44,021 nucleotides of DNA from Pelagibius sp. (GCF_028289705.1 NZ_JANQOI010000039.1:1-44021); one strand, 5' to 3'; counted from the stretch's first letter, positions 31,830-43,790 are shown. Notes: generated by a model not told the origin, from the letters alone. Program-made: numbers and translations.

Positions 31830-32810
31830 TTACGGCGCGATGCGATTGCGCAGCGCCTCGCCGGTCATGAAGCGGCCGATGTTGTCCCGGCAGAGATCAA
31901 CCAGCCGATCTTCCGCCCCGTCATTGCCGAAACCTGCCACGTGAGGCGAGAGAATCACGTTCGGAAGTGCCCGCAGGGGGCTGTCGGCAGGCAAGGGTTC
32001 GCGGGCGAAAACGTCGAGGCCGGCCCCGGCGATCCGGCCTTCGCCGAGCGCCTCGATCAAGGCCGCCTCGTCGACGATCCCGCCCCGCGCCACGTTGATA
32101 AGCAAGGCCGAGGCCTTCATGGCGGCGAGGGCCTTGCGGCCGATGAGATGATGCGTCTCCGGGGTCAGCGCCAGACTGAGCACCACGGCGTCGGCCGCCG
32201 CCAGCACCTCGAACAGGCGTTCGAAGGGAACCGCTTCGTCGATCCCCTCGACGCTGCGGGGCTGGCGTATGACGCCGACGATGCGCGGGCCGAAGGCCCT
32301 GGCGCGCGCCGCGACCTCGCGGCCGATGTTGCCGACCCCGACAAGGGCCAGGGTCCGTCCCTGAAGCGATCCCATGGCCGGCACCAGGGCTTCGCGCGAC
32401 CAGTCCTCCCCCAGGCGCGTTCGTTCCAGCAGATGGATTTGCCGGACCAGGCCGAGGAGAAGGGCCAGAGCATGCTCGGCCACCGTCGGCGCCCAGACGT
32501 CGCCAGCGTTGCAGAGCAGGCATCCCTCGGGCACGCCGAACTTCTCAGCATTGTCGACGCCAGCGGTGGCGAACTGGATCCACCTCAGCTTCTGCCGCCC
32601 CGCCAGCGATGCCACCTCCGCCGTGTAGTCGCCGTTGAAGACAATGAGGCCGTCGGCGTCGGCAATCTCCCGCTCCAGCCCGGCGAGCGTCTTCGTTTCG
32701 ACCAGGGAGAGCCCCGGCATCCCGGCGCAGGCGGCCAGCAGGGCGGGGAATCCCGCAGTCACGTGGCAGACGATCTTGATCTGCTGATCCGCTTCGGACC
32801 CTCCGGCCAT
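31830..32810 (-). CDS. D-2-hydroxyacid dehydrogenase
   Basis: 326 residues. The Rossmann motif VGVGNIGRE, the RGGIVDEAALIEAL block with the catalytic Arg just before it, and SPHVAGFGND with the catalytic His identify the D-isomer-specific family. A glyoxylate/hydroxypyruvate-reductase-like or phosphoglycerate-dehydrogenase-like activity is possible. It converges on the Fe-ADH gene with 34 bp between stops. It is a different branch from the CtBP-like enzyme at 24951-26042. Whether it belongs with the catabolic genes is not clear from its orientation. Confidence 0.9.
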   Translation of the reverse strand: MAGGSEADQQIKIVCHVTAGFPALLAACAGMPGLSLVETKTLAGLEREIADADGLIVFNGDYTAEVASLAGRQKLRWIQFATAGVDNAEKFGVPEGCLLCNAGDVWAPTVAEHALALLLGLVRQIHLLERTRLGEDWSREALVPAMGSLQGRTLALVGVGNIGREVAARARAFGPRIVGVIRQPRSVEGIDEAVPFERLFEVLAAADAVVLSLALTPETHHLIGRKALAAMKASALLINVARGGIVDEAALIEALGEGRIAGAGLDVFAREPLPADSPLRALPNVILSPHVAGFGNDGAEDRLVDLCRDNIGRFMTGEALRNRIAP

Positions 32811-32915
32811 GCCCCCGCGCCCCTGCCTCTTGCTTCAACCCCGCAACCACCGGAGCATACACGAAAGAAGCGATGACCGGCCGCCTACATCCGCGTGGAA
32901 TAGCGCCGGCCGGCG

Positions 32916-34709
32916 CTATTCGGAGATCCGCACCTTGACGTAGGCGCCGGGGGCGTCCTCGATGGGTTTGAGCTTGCCATCGCCCGGCTTTCGCGCGGGC
33001 ACCTTGGCGCCGCCCTTGCGGGCCAGCCACTTGCCCCAGTCCGCCCACCAGGAGCCGTCGTGGCGCTCCGCGTCCTCGAACCAGGCCTCGGCATCCGCCG
33101 GGCTCTTGGCGTTGGTCCAGTAGCAGTACTTGTTGGCCGCCGGCGGATTGATGACCCCGGCGATGTGGCCGGAGGCGCCGAGCACGAAGCGGACCGATCC
33201 CCCGAAGCTCTGGGTGGCCGGATAGCTGGAGATCCAGGGGGCGATGTGGTCGTCCTTGGTCGCCAGCATGTAGCAGGGTGTCTCGATCTTGCCGATGTCG
33301 ATGGGCACGTCGTCGAGCACCAGATGGGCCGGATGCATGAGGCCGTTGTCGCGATAGACCTTGCGCAGATAAGTGACCAGCATGGTGGCGGGCAGGCGGG
33401 TGGAGTCCGCATTCCAGTAGAGCAGGTCGAAGGGCATGGGATCGCGGCCCATGAGGTAGTTGTTCACCACGAAGGACCAGATTAGGTCATTCTCGCGCAT
33501 CATGTTGAACATCTCGGCCATGTGGTGGCCTTCCAGATATCCCTTTTCGCCGACGTGCTGTTCCAGCGACTCCAACTGGGTCTCGTCGATGAAGACCGAG
33601 ACCTCGCCCACGTCCTGCAGGTCGACCATGGTCGCCAGCAGGGTCGCGGAATTGATCCGCTTGTCGCCCACGGCGGCCATGTAGGCCAGTGTCGCCACCA
33701 TCAGGATGCCGCCGATGCAGAAGCCCAGGGCATTGACCTCCCGCTCGCCGGTCGCCTGCTCGATGGCGTCCAGCGCGGCCAGCGGCCCCTCGCGCATGTA
33801 GTCCTGGAAGTCCTTGTGGGCGAGCTCCTTGCGCGGGTTGACCCAGGAGATGACGAACAGCGTGTGCCCCTGATCGACGGTCCACTTGATCAGGCTGTTC
33901 TTCGGCTGCAGGTCCATGACGTAGAACTTGTTGATCCAGGGCGGCACGAAGAGCATCGGGCGCTTGTGAACCTTCTCGGTGGTCGGGTCGTACTGGATCA
34001 ACTGCATCAACTCATTCTGGAAGACCACCTTGCCGGGACTGGCCGCCACGTTCTTGCCGACCTCGAAGGCCGACTCGTCGGTCATGGAGATCTTGAGCCG
34101 TCCCTTGCCCTTCTCCAGATCCTCCAGCAGGTGCTCCAGGCCCTTGACCAGGTTCTCGCCACCGCTCTCTGTCGTCTTCTTGAGAACCGCCGGATTGGTC
34201 ATGGCGAAGTTGCTGGGCGAGAGCGCACTGAGGAACTGGCGGGTGTAGAACTCCACCTTTTCCTTGTCCTGGGGGTCGAGCCCGCGGACGTCGCCCACGA
34301 CGCTCTCCATCCAGCGCGAACTCAAGAGGTAGGACTGCTTGATGTAGTCGAAGACCAGCTCGTCGTTCCAGGCCGGGTCCTTGAAGCGCCGGTCGCCGGC
34401 GTTGGGCTCGGCCACCGACTCCGCCGACTGGCCCTGCATGCGCAGCGCCATGGACTGCCAGAGGCGGGCACTGTCCTGCCAGAACTGGACTTGCGCATCG
34501 GCCAGGCGGAAGGGATCGGCCGCCATCTTGGTCATCATTTCCAGAAACGCCCGATTCACGCTTTGGGTATCGACGATGGAAAACCCACCGTCCTCCGCCT
34601 GGCGTTCGGCAAAGGCCTGCACGATGCGTTGGCTTTTCTCCGCCAGCGCCGCCCAGTTGGCCCCCACCTGGGCCCAGTCGGAGGTGTCGAACTCAGGTTC
34701 TTTGGACAT
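32916..34709 (-). CDS. phaC: Class I poly(3-hydroxyalkanoate) synthase
   Basis: 597 residues from ATG 34709; ATG 34715 is possible but would sit only 3 nt from GAGGAG, while 34709 is 9 nt away. It polymerises 3-hydroxyacyl-CoA into PHA granules. The lipase-like box GFCIGG (329-334) has the nucleophile Cys331; the Asp of TKDDHIAPW and the His of GASGHIAGV complete the triad. Length is normal for class I. Its start overlaps the upstream hydrolase gene by 17 nt. No phaA, phaB, phaR or phasin gene is nearby. Being third in a chain behind a DctD-like regulator is unusual for phaC. Confidence 0.95.
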   Translation of the reverse strand: MSKEPEFDTSDWAQVGANWAALAEKSQRIVQAFAERQAEDGGFSIVDTQSVNRAFLEMMTKMAADPFRLADAQVQFWQDSARLWQSMALRMQGQSAESVAEPNAGDRRFKDPAWNDELVFDYIKQSYLLSSRWMESVVGDVRGLDPQDKEKVEFYTRQFLSALSPSNFAMTNPAVLKKTTESGGENLVKGLEHLLEDLEKGKGRLKISMTDESAFEVGKNVAASPGKVVFQNELMQLIQYDPTTEKVHKRPMLFVPPWINKFYVMDLQPKNSLIKWTVDQGHTLFVISWVNPRKELAHKDFQDYMREGPLAALDAIEQATGEREVNALGFCIGGILMVATLAYMAAVGDKRINSATLLATMVDLQDVGEVSVFIDETQLESLEQHVGEKGYLEGHHMAEMFNMMRENDLIWSFVVNNYLMGRDPMPFDLLYWNADSTRLPATMLVTYLRKVYRDNGLMHPAHLVLDDVPIDIGKIETPCYMLATKDDHIAPWISSYPATQSFGGSVRFVLGASGHIAGVINPPAANKYCYWTNAKSPADAEAWFEDAERHDGSWWADWGKWLARKGGAKVPARKPGDGKLKPIEDAPGAYVKVRISE

Positions 34710-35529
34710 CGTCATCGACTCCTCTTTCAGATCCGGCACGCCCGCGCGGATCGACCGTCCCGGCGAGAAACCCCTGGAGCGCCTCCAGGAAAGGTTCCGG
34801 CGCCTCGGCATGCACCCAATGGCCGGCACCGGCGACCGTCTCGACGCTTGCCCGCGGGAACAAGCGCCGGATAGTGTCCTGGTGCGCCGCCGTGATGTAG
34901 TCGGACAGGCCGCCGCCAAGAAAAAGCGTCCGGCCGTCATAAGCCCCCTGCCCCGGCGCCTCGGGAAAGCCGCTGATCTCGGCCATGCCGGCCCCGAGGG
35001 CCGCGAGATTGAAGCGCCAGGTGAAGCCGCCGTCACGGGCCACCAGGTTCTGCAGCAGGAACGCACGGATGCCCGCTTCCGGGACCGAAGACTGCAGGGC
35101 CGCATCGGCATCCGCCCGCCGCATGATACCGCTGAGGTCCAGCGCCTGCAGCGCCTCGACATAGCCCTGATGGGTCTGCGGATAGGCCACCGGCGCGATG
35201 TCGACCACGGTCAAGGACCCGATCCGCGCCGGCTGCGTGAGGGCCAGTGCCATGGCGGTCTTGCCGCCCATGGAGTGGCCGACCAGCGCGACCCTGTCCA
35301 ATCCCTGTCGGTCCAGAAAGGCGCCCACGTCGTCCGCCATGGCGGGGTAGTCCATCGCCTCGGCCCAGGGCGAGTCGCCATGGTTGCGCAGGTCGAGGGC
35401 ATAGACATGCCAGGCCTCCGCCAGGCGGCGCGCGATGCCGGTCCAGTTCCGGCCGGAACCGAAGAGCCCGTGCAGGATGACCAGCGGCGGCCCTTCGCCA
35501 TAGTCCTGGAAGGCGAGATCGAGGCTCAT
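34693..35529 (-). CDS. Alpha/beta hydrolase, YbfF-like esterase
   Basis: 278 residues. HGLFGSGRNW near residue 19, GHSMGG (about 94-99) with the nucleophile Ser, and the His of GAGHWVHAEAPEPF are the standard triad elements; LDLRNHGDSPW is characteristic of the YbfF/ABHD11 group of acyl-CoA or short-chain esterases. Its ATG shares an ATGA with the stop of the sigma-54 regulator and its end overlaps phaC by 17 nt, so all three are translationally coupled. A link to PHA or acyl-CoA metabolism is inferred only from this. Confidence 0.9.
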   Translation of the reverse strand: MSLDLAFQDYGEGPPLVILHGLFGSGRNWTGIARRLAEAWHVYALDLRNHGDSPWAEAMDYPAMADDVGAFLDRQGLDRVALVGHSMGGKTAMALALTQPARIGSLTVVDIAPVAYPQTHQGYVEALQALDLSGIMRRADADAALQSSVPEAGIRAFLLQNLVARDGGFTWRFNLAALGAGMAEISGFPEAPGQGAYDGRTLFLGGGLSDYITAAHQDTIRRLFPRASVETVAGAGHWVHAEAPEPFLEALQGFLAGTVDPRGRAGSERGVDDDVQRT

Positions 35530-36905
35530 GGCTTTTCGATCCCCAGCGCCTTGATCTTGTGATAGAGCGTGCGCTTGGGCACGCCGATCAGCGTCGAGGC
35601 CTGTTCAACGTTGCCGTCGGTGGAGGCAAGGGCGGAGCGGATGACATGGCGTTCCAGCCGGGCGATGCTCTCCTCCAGCGTGCCGCTGGTGGCGACCGGC
35701 ATGCCGGCCTCTTCCTCCGGGTCCACTTCGATGGGAAAGCCCAAGGCATGGCGGGTCGCCGCCGCCTGCAGCTCGCGGACATTGCCCGGCCAGTCGTGGG
35801 TGACCAGCGCCTGGAGAAGCTGCGGGGTGAGTACCGGCGCCTCCTCGCCGTCGGCCAGGGCCTGGTGGACGAAGTGCTGGAACAGCAGCGAGATGTCTTC
35901 CATCCGCTCCCGCAAGGGTGGGATCGACATGGAGAGCACGTTCAGGCGGTAGTAGAGGTCGGCCCGGAAGCGGCCTTCCTCGACGGCCTGGCTGAGGTCC
36001 GTCTTGGCAGCGGAGACGACACGGATGTCGATGGGGATCTCTTCGTTTTCGCCGAGACGGACGATCACCCGGTTCTCCAGAACACGCAGCAACTCCGCCT
36101 GCAGGTGCAGGGGCATGCCCTCGATCTCGTCGAGGAAGACGGTGCCGCCGTCGGCATACTCGAACTTGCCGATGCGCCGCTTGGCGGCACCGGTGAAGGC
36201 GCCCGGGGCATAGCCGAAGAACTCGCTCTGCAGCAGGGATTCCGGCAGCGCCGCGCAGTTGATGGCGACGAAGTGGCCCTTGCTGCGCGCGCTGAACTGG
36301 TGCAGGCAGCGCGCGACCAGATCCTTGCCGGTCCCGGTCTCACCGTAGATCAGCACGTCGGCCTTGGTCGAGGCGCAGCGCTGCACCTGCTGGCGCAGGG
36401 CCGCGATACCCGGCGACTGCCCGCGAATCACCGAGTCGATGCCCGAGGCACTGGCCAGTTCCCGGCGCAGCCGGCGGTTCTCCCGGGTCAGCGCGCGCTT
36501 CTCCGCGGCCTTCTTCACCGAGCCGATCAGCCGGTCGGAGGAAAAGGGTTTCTCGATGAAGTCGTAAGCCCCGTTGCGCATCGCCTCCACCGCCATGGGC
36601 ACGTCGCCATGGCCGGTAATCAGAATCACCGGCAGATCCGCATCCACCGAGCGGACCCGGTCGAGCAGTGCAAGGCCGTCGATGCCGGGCATGCGGATGT
36701 CGGAGACCACGGCGGCCAGATGCTCGGAGGAAAGGGTGTCCAACACCGTCTCGGCGGAGCTCAGCGGCGTCACCGCGAAGTCCGAAAGCTCGAGCAACTG
36801 CCCGACGCCGGCCAGGACGTCCGGGTCGTCGTCGATCAGAACGACTTCAGCGCTCTCGCTCTGTTCCACCGCCAAGCCTGGTGCCTCCTGTTCAACGACA
36901 GCCAT
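35526..36905 (-). CDS. DctD-like sigma-54-dependent response regulator
   Basis: 459 residues from ATG 36905; the frame is open to 37004 but the extra residues look non-coding. Receiver domain (about 20-135) with phospho-acceptor Asp69; AAA+ domain with Walker A GETGTGKD (188-195) and the sigma-54 contact loop GAFTGA (235-240); C-terminal Fis-type helix-turn-helix (STLIGVPKRTLYHKIKA). The closest functional class is DctD, which activates C4-dicarboxylate or TRAP transporter genes. No DctB-type sensor kinase is adjacent; a TRAP gene lies at the right edge of the window. The stop overlaps the next ATG by 4 nt. Confidence 0.93.
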   Translation of the reverse strand: MAVVEQEAPGLAVEQSESAEVVLIDDDPDVLAGVGQLLELSDFAVTPLSSAETVLDTLSSEHLAAVVSDIRMPGIDGLALLDRVRSVDADLPVILITGHGDVPMAVEAMRNGAYDFIEKPFSSDRLIGSVKKAAEKRALTRENRRLRRELASASGIDSVIRGQSPGIAALRQQVQRCASTKADVLIYGETGTGKDLVARCLHQFSARSKGHFVAINCAALPESLLQSEFFGYAPGAFTGAAKRRIGKFEYADGGTVFLDEIEGMPLHLQAELLRVLENRVIVRLGENEEIPIDIRVVSAAKTDLSQAVEEGRFRADLYYRLNVLSMSIPPLRERMEDISLLFQHFVHQALADGEEAPVLTPQLLQALVTHDWPGNVRELQAAATRHALGFPIEVDPEEEAGMPVATSGTLEESIARLERHVIRSALASTDGNVEQASTLIGVPKRTLYHKIKALGIEKP

Positions 36906-36994
36906 GGGCAAGGAAGGGCCTTCCGCCGAAAAGGTAAGGGCCGCCGGGCCCGCAGGCAACGCTCTCGGGTTCCGGGCCGCAAAAGCCCGGCCGC

Positions 36995-37017
36995 CGGGCG
37001 CCAACGAACGGCGCCCG
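36995..37017 (-). terminator. Hairpin between dodecin and the dctD-like gene
   Basis: CGGGCGCC-N7-GGCGCCCG, a perfect 8-bp stem, sits 99 bp after the dodecin stop and 90 bp before the regulator's start. On the minus strand a second possible stem (CCGGGC/GCCCGG around TTTTGCG, about 36973-36991) follows it. T-runs are poor. Partial termination after dodecin is plausible. Confidence 0.35.
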
Positions 37018-37115
37018 CAGCTCTAACGGATAGCCTTTTGCGGGGCCTGGATGGACGGCAACGAAGACCGGGCCGGCTCGCTGCCTGTTGCCCAAACAAG
37101 CCCGCACAACCGGGA

Positions 37116-37325
37116 CTAATCCTCGAACTTGAACGACAGGCTCAGCTTGGTGCGAAAAGCCTTCACCTTGCCGTCCTCGACAACCAGGTCCTGCGAGGTC
37201 ACCTCTGCGACCCGCAGATCGCGCAGCGACTTGCTGGCGCGATCCACGGCACTGGTTGCCGCCTTCTCCCAGGACTCGGTGCTCGTACCGACCAGCTCGA
37301 TGACCTTATAGACGCTGTCGCTCAT
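37116..37325 (-). CDS. Dodecin-family flavin-binding protein
   Basis: 69 residues, the normal dodecin size. The start SDSVYKVIELVGTSTESWE and the central helix AVDRASKSLRDLRVAEV are typical. Dodecins form hollow dodecamers that bind and buffer FMN, FAD or CoA. It lies 148 bp downstream of lpd on the same strand; storing flavin close to a flavoenzyme operon makes sense but is not proven. Confidence 0.93.
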   Translation of the reverse strand: MSDSVYKVIELVGTSTESWEKAATSAVDRASKSLRDLRVAEVTSQDLVVEDGKVKAFRTKLSLSFKFED

Positions 37326-37473
37326 GGTTCATTTCCTCCTCATTGGCGCCCGCGGCGCCGCTCTGCCGCTGTCTGTCGACATTGACGCAGCGGTTCTCAC
37401 CGTTCCCCGGCTGTCGGCAGGCCGCTGCCCGTCCGACTGCCGGGATGGTGTTTCTTTGACTGCTTCCTTCCGA

Positions 37474-39525
37474 TCACTTCCTTTTCTTTGGCGGCATCAG
37501 ATCGGTGATGGTGCCTTCGAACATCTCCGCGGCGAAGTTGACGGTTTCCGAAAGCGTCGGATGGGGATGGATGGTGTGGCCGATGTCGGTGGCATCGCAA
37601 CCCATCTCGATGGCCACCGCCACCTCGGCGATGAGATCGCCGGCGTTGGGGCCGACGATGCCGGCGCCGATCACCTGGTCGGTGGTCTCGTCGAACAGCA
37701 CCTTGGTCATGCCCTCGTCGCGGCCCAGCGAAAGGGATCGGCCCGAGGCGGCCCAGGGGAAGACCCCCTTGCCGACCTTCAGGCCCTGGGCCTTGGCCTC
37801 GTTCTCGGTGACCCCGACCCAGGCGACCTCCGGGTCGGTGTACGCGACGGAAGGAATGACCCGGGCATCGAAGGCGCGCTTGTGGCCGGCGGCCACCTCG
37901 GCGGCCACCTTGCCCTCGTGCACCGCCTTGTGGGCCAGCATCGGCTGGCCGACGACGTCGCCGATGGCGAAGATGTGCGGCTGGTTGGTGCGCATCTGCT
38001 TGTCGACGGCGATGAAGCCGCGCTCGTCCACCGCCACGCCGCTGTTCTCCAGGCCGATCATCTTGCCGTTGGGCCGCCGCCCGACCGCCACCAGCACCTT
38101 GTCGAAGGTGTCGCTGGTGGTGCCACCCGGCCCCTCGAAGGTCACCTTGAGCCCGGCCTTCTCGGCCTCGACCGCCGTCACCTTAGTCTTGAGGTGGATC
38201 GCCTCGTAGCGCTTTTCGATGCGCTTGTGCAGCGGCTTGACGATGTCCTTGTCGGCGCCGGGAATGATCTGATCCATCAGCTCGACCACCGTCACCTTGG
38301 CGCCGAAGGCATCGTAGACGCAGCCCATCTCCAGCCCGATGATCCCGCCACCCAGCACCAGCAGGCGCTTGGGGATATCGGCTAGTTCCAGGGCACCGGT
38401 GGAATCGATGACCCGCGGGTCGTCGTGGGGAATGAACGGCAGTTCCACCGGCTCGGAGCCCGCCGCGACGATGCACTGGTCGAAGCTCACGGTCTTCTCG
38501 CCCTCGGCAGTGGCGACCCGTAGCAGGTTGGGCGACGCGAACTGTCCGGTCCCCTCCACCACCTTCACCTTGCGCCCCTTGGCGAGGCCCGAGAGTCCGC
38601 CGGTCAGCTTCTTGACCACGCTTTCCTTCCAGCCGCGCAGGGCATCGATGTCCACCTTGGGCTTGCCGAAGCTGATGCCAAAATGGGCCATCTCCTCGGC
38701 CTCGGTGATCACCTTGGCGGCGTGCAACAGGGCCTTGGAGGGAATGCAGCCGACGTTGAGGCAGACCCCGCCTAACACAGGGTTACGTTCCACCAGCACC
38801 GTCTGCAGCCCCAGATCGGCGGCACGGAAGGCAGCGGTGTAGCCGCCAGGCCCGGAGCCCAGCACCAGCATCTCGGCGTGGATGTCGCCCTGCACCGGGG
38901 CGGTGGGCCGCGAGGCCGGGGCCGGGGGTGCAGCCGGCGCGGCGGCCGGCTGGGCCGCCTGGCCGGTGGACAGGGTGAGGATGAGCGAGCCCTCGGAGAC
39001 CTGGTCGCCGACCTTGACGGCGACATCGGCCACCGTGCCCGCCGCGGGGGCCGGCACCTCCATGGTCGCCTTGTCGCTCTCCAGCTCGATCAGGGGATCT
39101 TCCGCGGCGACCGTGTCGCCCGGTGCCACCATCACCGTGATCACCGGCACGTCGGAGAAATCGCCGATGTCCGGAACCTTGACCTCGATGGTCTCGTGCA
39201 CGCCCGCCGCCGAGCCGTAGCCCGCCGGCTCCGAGGTCGCCGGAGCCCCGGCGCCGGAGACCGCCGGGGCCGCAGCGGCGGCCTCTCCCTCGGCCTCCAG
39301 CGTCAGGATCAGCGTGCCTTCGGAGACCTTGTCCCCTTCGGAGACTTTCATCTCCACCACCTTGCCGGCTGCCGGCGAAGGCACCTCCATGGTGGCCTTG
39401 TCGCTTTCCAGCTCGATCAGCGGGTCCTCCGCGGCGACCGTATCGCCGGGTCCGACCATCACCGTGATCACCGGCACGTCGGCGAAATCGCCGATATCCG
39501 GAACCTTGACCTCTACGATTGCCAT
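37474..39525 (-). CDS. lpdA: Dihydrolipoyl dehydrogenase (E3) with two N-terminal lipoyl domains
   Basis: 683 residues, about 210 more than a plain E3. Two lipoyl domains come first: residues 2-76 with lipoyl Lys43 and 113-187 with Lys152, both in ELESDKATMEVP, joined and followed by Ala/Pro-rich swinging linkers. The E3 core starts near 216 with LVLGSGPGGYTAA (FAD), the redox disulphide Cys255/Cys260 in GGVCLNVGCIPSK, an NAD-binding LVLGGGIIGLEMG and the C-terminal His-Glu pair in HPHPTLSE. It reoxidises dihydrolipoyl groups of the E2 in the pyruvate dehydrogenase complex. GGAGG precedes ATG 39525, 15 bp after aceF. Confidence 0.96.
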   Translation of the reverse strand: MAIVEVKVPDIGDFADVPVITVMVGPGDTVAAEDPLIELESDKATMEVPSPAAGKVVEMKVSEGDKVSEGTLILTLEAEGEAAAAAPAVSGAGAPATSEPAGYGSAAGVHETIEVKVPDIGDFSDVPVITVMVAPGDTVAAEDPLIELESDKATMEVPAPAAGTVADVAVKVGDQVSEGSLILTLSTGQAAQPAAAPAAPPAPASRPTAPVQGDIHAEMLVLGSGPGGYTAAFRAADLGLQTVLVERNPVLGGVCLNVGCIPSKALLHAAKVITEAEEMAHFGISFGKPKVDIDALRGWKESVVKKLTGGLSGLAKGRKVKVVEGTGQFASPNLLRVATAEGEKTVSFDQCIVAAGSEPVELPFIPHDDPRVIDSTGALELADIPKRLLVLGGGIIGLEMGCVYDAFGAKVTVVELMDQIIPGADKDIVKPLHKRIEKRYEAIHLKTKVTAVEAEKAGLKVTFEGPGGTTSDTFDKVLVAVGRRPNGKMIGLENSGVAVDERGFIAVDKQMRTNQPHIFAIGDVVGQPMLAHKAVHEGKVAAEVAAGHKRAFDARVIPSVAYTDPEVAWVGVTENEAKAQGLKVGKGVFPWAASGRSLSLGRDEGMTKVLFDETTDQVIGAGIVGPNAGDLIAEVAVAIEMGCDATDIGHTIHPHPTLSETVNFAAEMFEGTITDLMPPKKRK

Positions 39526-39540
39526 CGCCCCGGCCTCCGC

Positions 39541-40839
39541 CTAGAGGACCAGCCGGCGGACGTCGCCGAGCAGGTGTTTCAAGGTCGCACAGAAGCGCGC
39601 GGCAAGCGCGCCGTCGATGGCGCGGTGGTCGTAGCTGAGGGAAAGCGGCAGCATGTTGCGCGGCACGAAGTCTTCCCCGTTCCATACCGGCGCCATCTTG
39701 GAGCGGGTGACGCCGAGGATCGCCACTTCCGGCGCGTTGACGATGGGCGTGAAGGAGGTGCCGCCGATGCCGCCCAGGGAGGAGATGGTGAAGCTCGCCC
39801 CCTGCATGTCCTCGCTCTTCAGCTCGCCCTTGCGCGCCTTGGCGCTGAGTGTGCCGAGTTCCTTGGAGATCTCGACCACGCCCTTGCCGTCGGCGCCCTT
39901 GATCACCGGCACCACCAGGCCGTTGGGCGTGTCGGCGGCAAAGCCGATGTTGTAGTAGTGCTTGCGGATCAGCTTGTCGCCGTCGGGATGGATCGAGGCA
40001 TTCACCTCCCAGTGGCTCTTCAGCGCCGAAACGCTGGCCTTGATCAGGAAGCTCAGCAGGGTGACGCGATAGCCCTCCTCCTTGGCCGCCGTGTCCAGCT
40101 CCTTGCGGTACTTGTCGATCTCGGTGATGTCGGCCTCTTCGTTGTGGGTGACGTGAGGCACGTTCAGCCAGGAGCGGTGCAGGGCGGGGCCGGAGATCTT
40201 CTTGATCCGCGGCATCTCCACGTCTTCGATGGCGCCGAATTTGGTGAAGTCGATGACCGGGACCGGCGGAATGCCGGCACCGGCCTGGGGCGCCGCCTTG
40301 GGGGCCGCCACCTCCGCCGCGCCCTTGAAGTAGGCCGTCACGTCCTCACGCAGGATACGGCCCTTGCGGCCGCTGCCGGCGATCTTCGAGAGGTCGACAC
40401 CGAGTTCCCGGGCGAAGGCGCGCACCGAGGGGGAGGCATGGGCCTTGGCGAAGCCGGCCTCGTCCACCGGCGCCAGGTTTCCGGCCGCTGCCGCGGCGGG
40501 CGCTGCTGCAGCCGGCGCGGCGGCGGCTGCCGGCGGCGGCGCGGCGGGTTCAGCCTCCTGCACGCCCTTGGGCGAGGGCGGCTCGACGGGGGCCGAGGCC
40601 TCGCCGGGTTCCAGCTTCAGGATCGCCGAGCCCTCGGAGACCGCATCGCCCTCCTTGACCAGCAGTTCGAGCACCTTGCCCGCCGCCGGTGAAGGCACCT
40701 CCATGGTCGCCTTGTCGCTCTCCAGTTCGATCAGCGAGTCTTCCTCGGCCACCGTGTCTCCGGGGGAGACCATGATCGAGATCACCGGCACGTCTGAGAA
40801 ATCGCCGATATCGGGAACCTTCACTTCGATGATGGACAT
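39541..40839 (-). CDS. aceF: Pyruvate dehydrogenase E2, dihydrolipoyllysine acetyltransferase
   Basis: 432 residues from ATG 40839; a GTG at 40851 would add four residues but lies right against GGGAG. One lipoyl domain (2-76, lipoyl Lys43), an Ala/Pro linker (about 95-125), the E3/E1-binding domain (SPSVRAFARELGVDLSKIAG, about 135-170) and the catalytic domain ending with His405-xxx-Asp409-Gly. It transfers acetyl groups from E1 to CoA and forms the core of the complex. E. coli AceF has three lipoyl domains; here one is on E2 and two are on E3. It lies 24 bp downstream of aceE. Confidence 0.96.
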   Translation of the reverse strand: MSIIEVKVPDIGDFSDVPVISIMVSPGDTVAEEDSLIELESDKATMEVPSPAAGKVLELLVKEGDAVSEGSAILKLEPGEASAPVEPPSPKGVQEAEPAAPPPAAAAAPAAAAPAAAAAGNLAPVDEAGFAKAHASPSVRAFARELGVDLSKIAGSGRKGRILREDVTAYFKGAAEVAAPKAAPQAGAGIPPVPVIDFTKFGAIEDVEMPRIKKISGPALHRSWLNVPHVTHNEEADITEIDKYRKELDTAAKEEGYRVTLLSFLIKASVSALKSHWEVNASIHPDGDKLIRKHYYNIGFAADTPNGLVVPVIKGADGKGVVEISKELGTLSAKARKGELKSEDMQGASFTISSLGGIGGTSFTPIVNAPEVAILGVTRSKMAPVWNGEDFVPRNMLPLSLSYDHRAIDGALAARFCATLKHLLGDVRRLVL

Positions 40840-40863
40840 GTCTACACCCACTCCCTTTGGCGC

Positions 40864-43533
<2,670 letters not shown>

Positions 43534-43667
43534 CGGTCAACCTCGAGTCCAAATCAAACGGAGTGGCCGGCGGGAAGCGATCCTGCCGGATGAAGCATGG
43601 GGCACGAAAAGTGGGGCGCCGGTGGAACGCCTGTCTGCGCTGCCCACCGCGCCAACGCCATGAAGGC

Positions 43668-43687
43668 CCAGAGGAGAGTACCTCTGG
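43668..43687. promoter_or_regulatory. Inverted repeat upstream of aceE
   Basis: CCAGAGG-AGAGTA-CCTCTGG: perfect 7-bp arms around 6 nt, 135 bp before the aceE start. It has no T-run, so an operator or leader hairpin is more likely than a terminator. The rest of 43534-43790 shows no gene. Confidence 0.35.
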
Positions 43688-43770
43688 AGCCTTTCGCGGA
43701 CCTTTCTCGGTCATGGCCTTCAGCGAGTCTTGCAAAGACCCCTCTTGCAATTCGCCTCCCCCCACCAGGT

Positions 43771-43785
43771 CCGGCCGTGGGCCGG
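43771..43785 (-). terminator. Hairpin just after dctM
   Basis: CCGGCC-GTG-GGCCGG, a perfect 6-bp GC stem with a 3-nt loop, 5 bp after the dctM stop codon on the minus strand. No T-run follows; weak terminator candidate that would separate the TRAP operon from aceE. Confidence 0.35.
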
Positions 43786-43790
43786 CGTGA

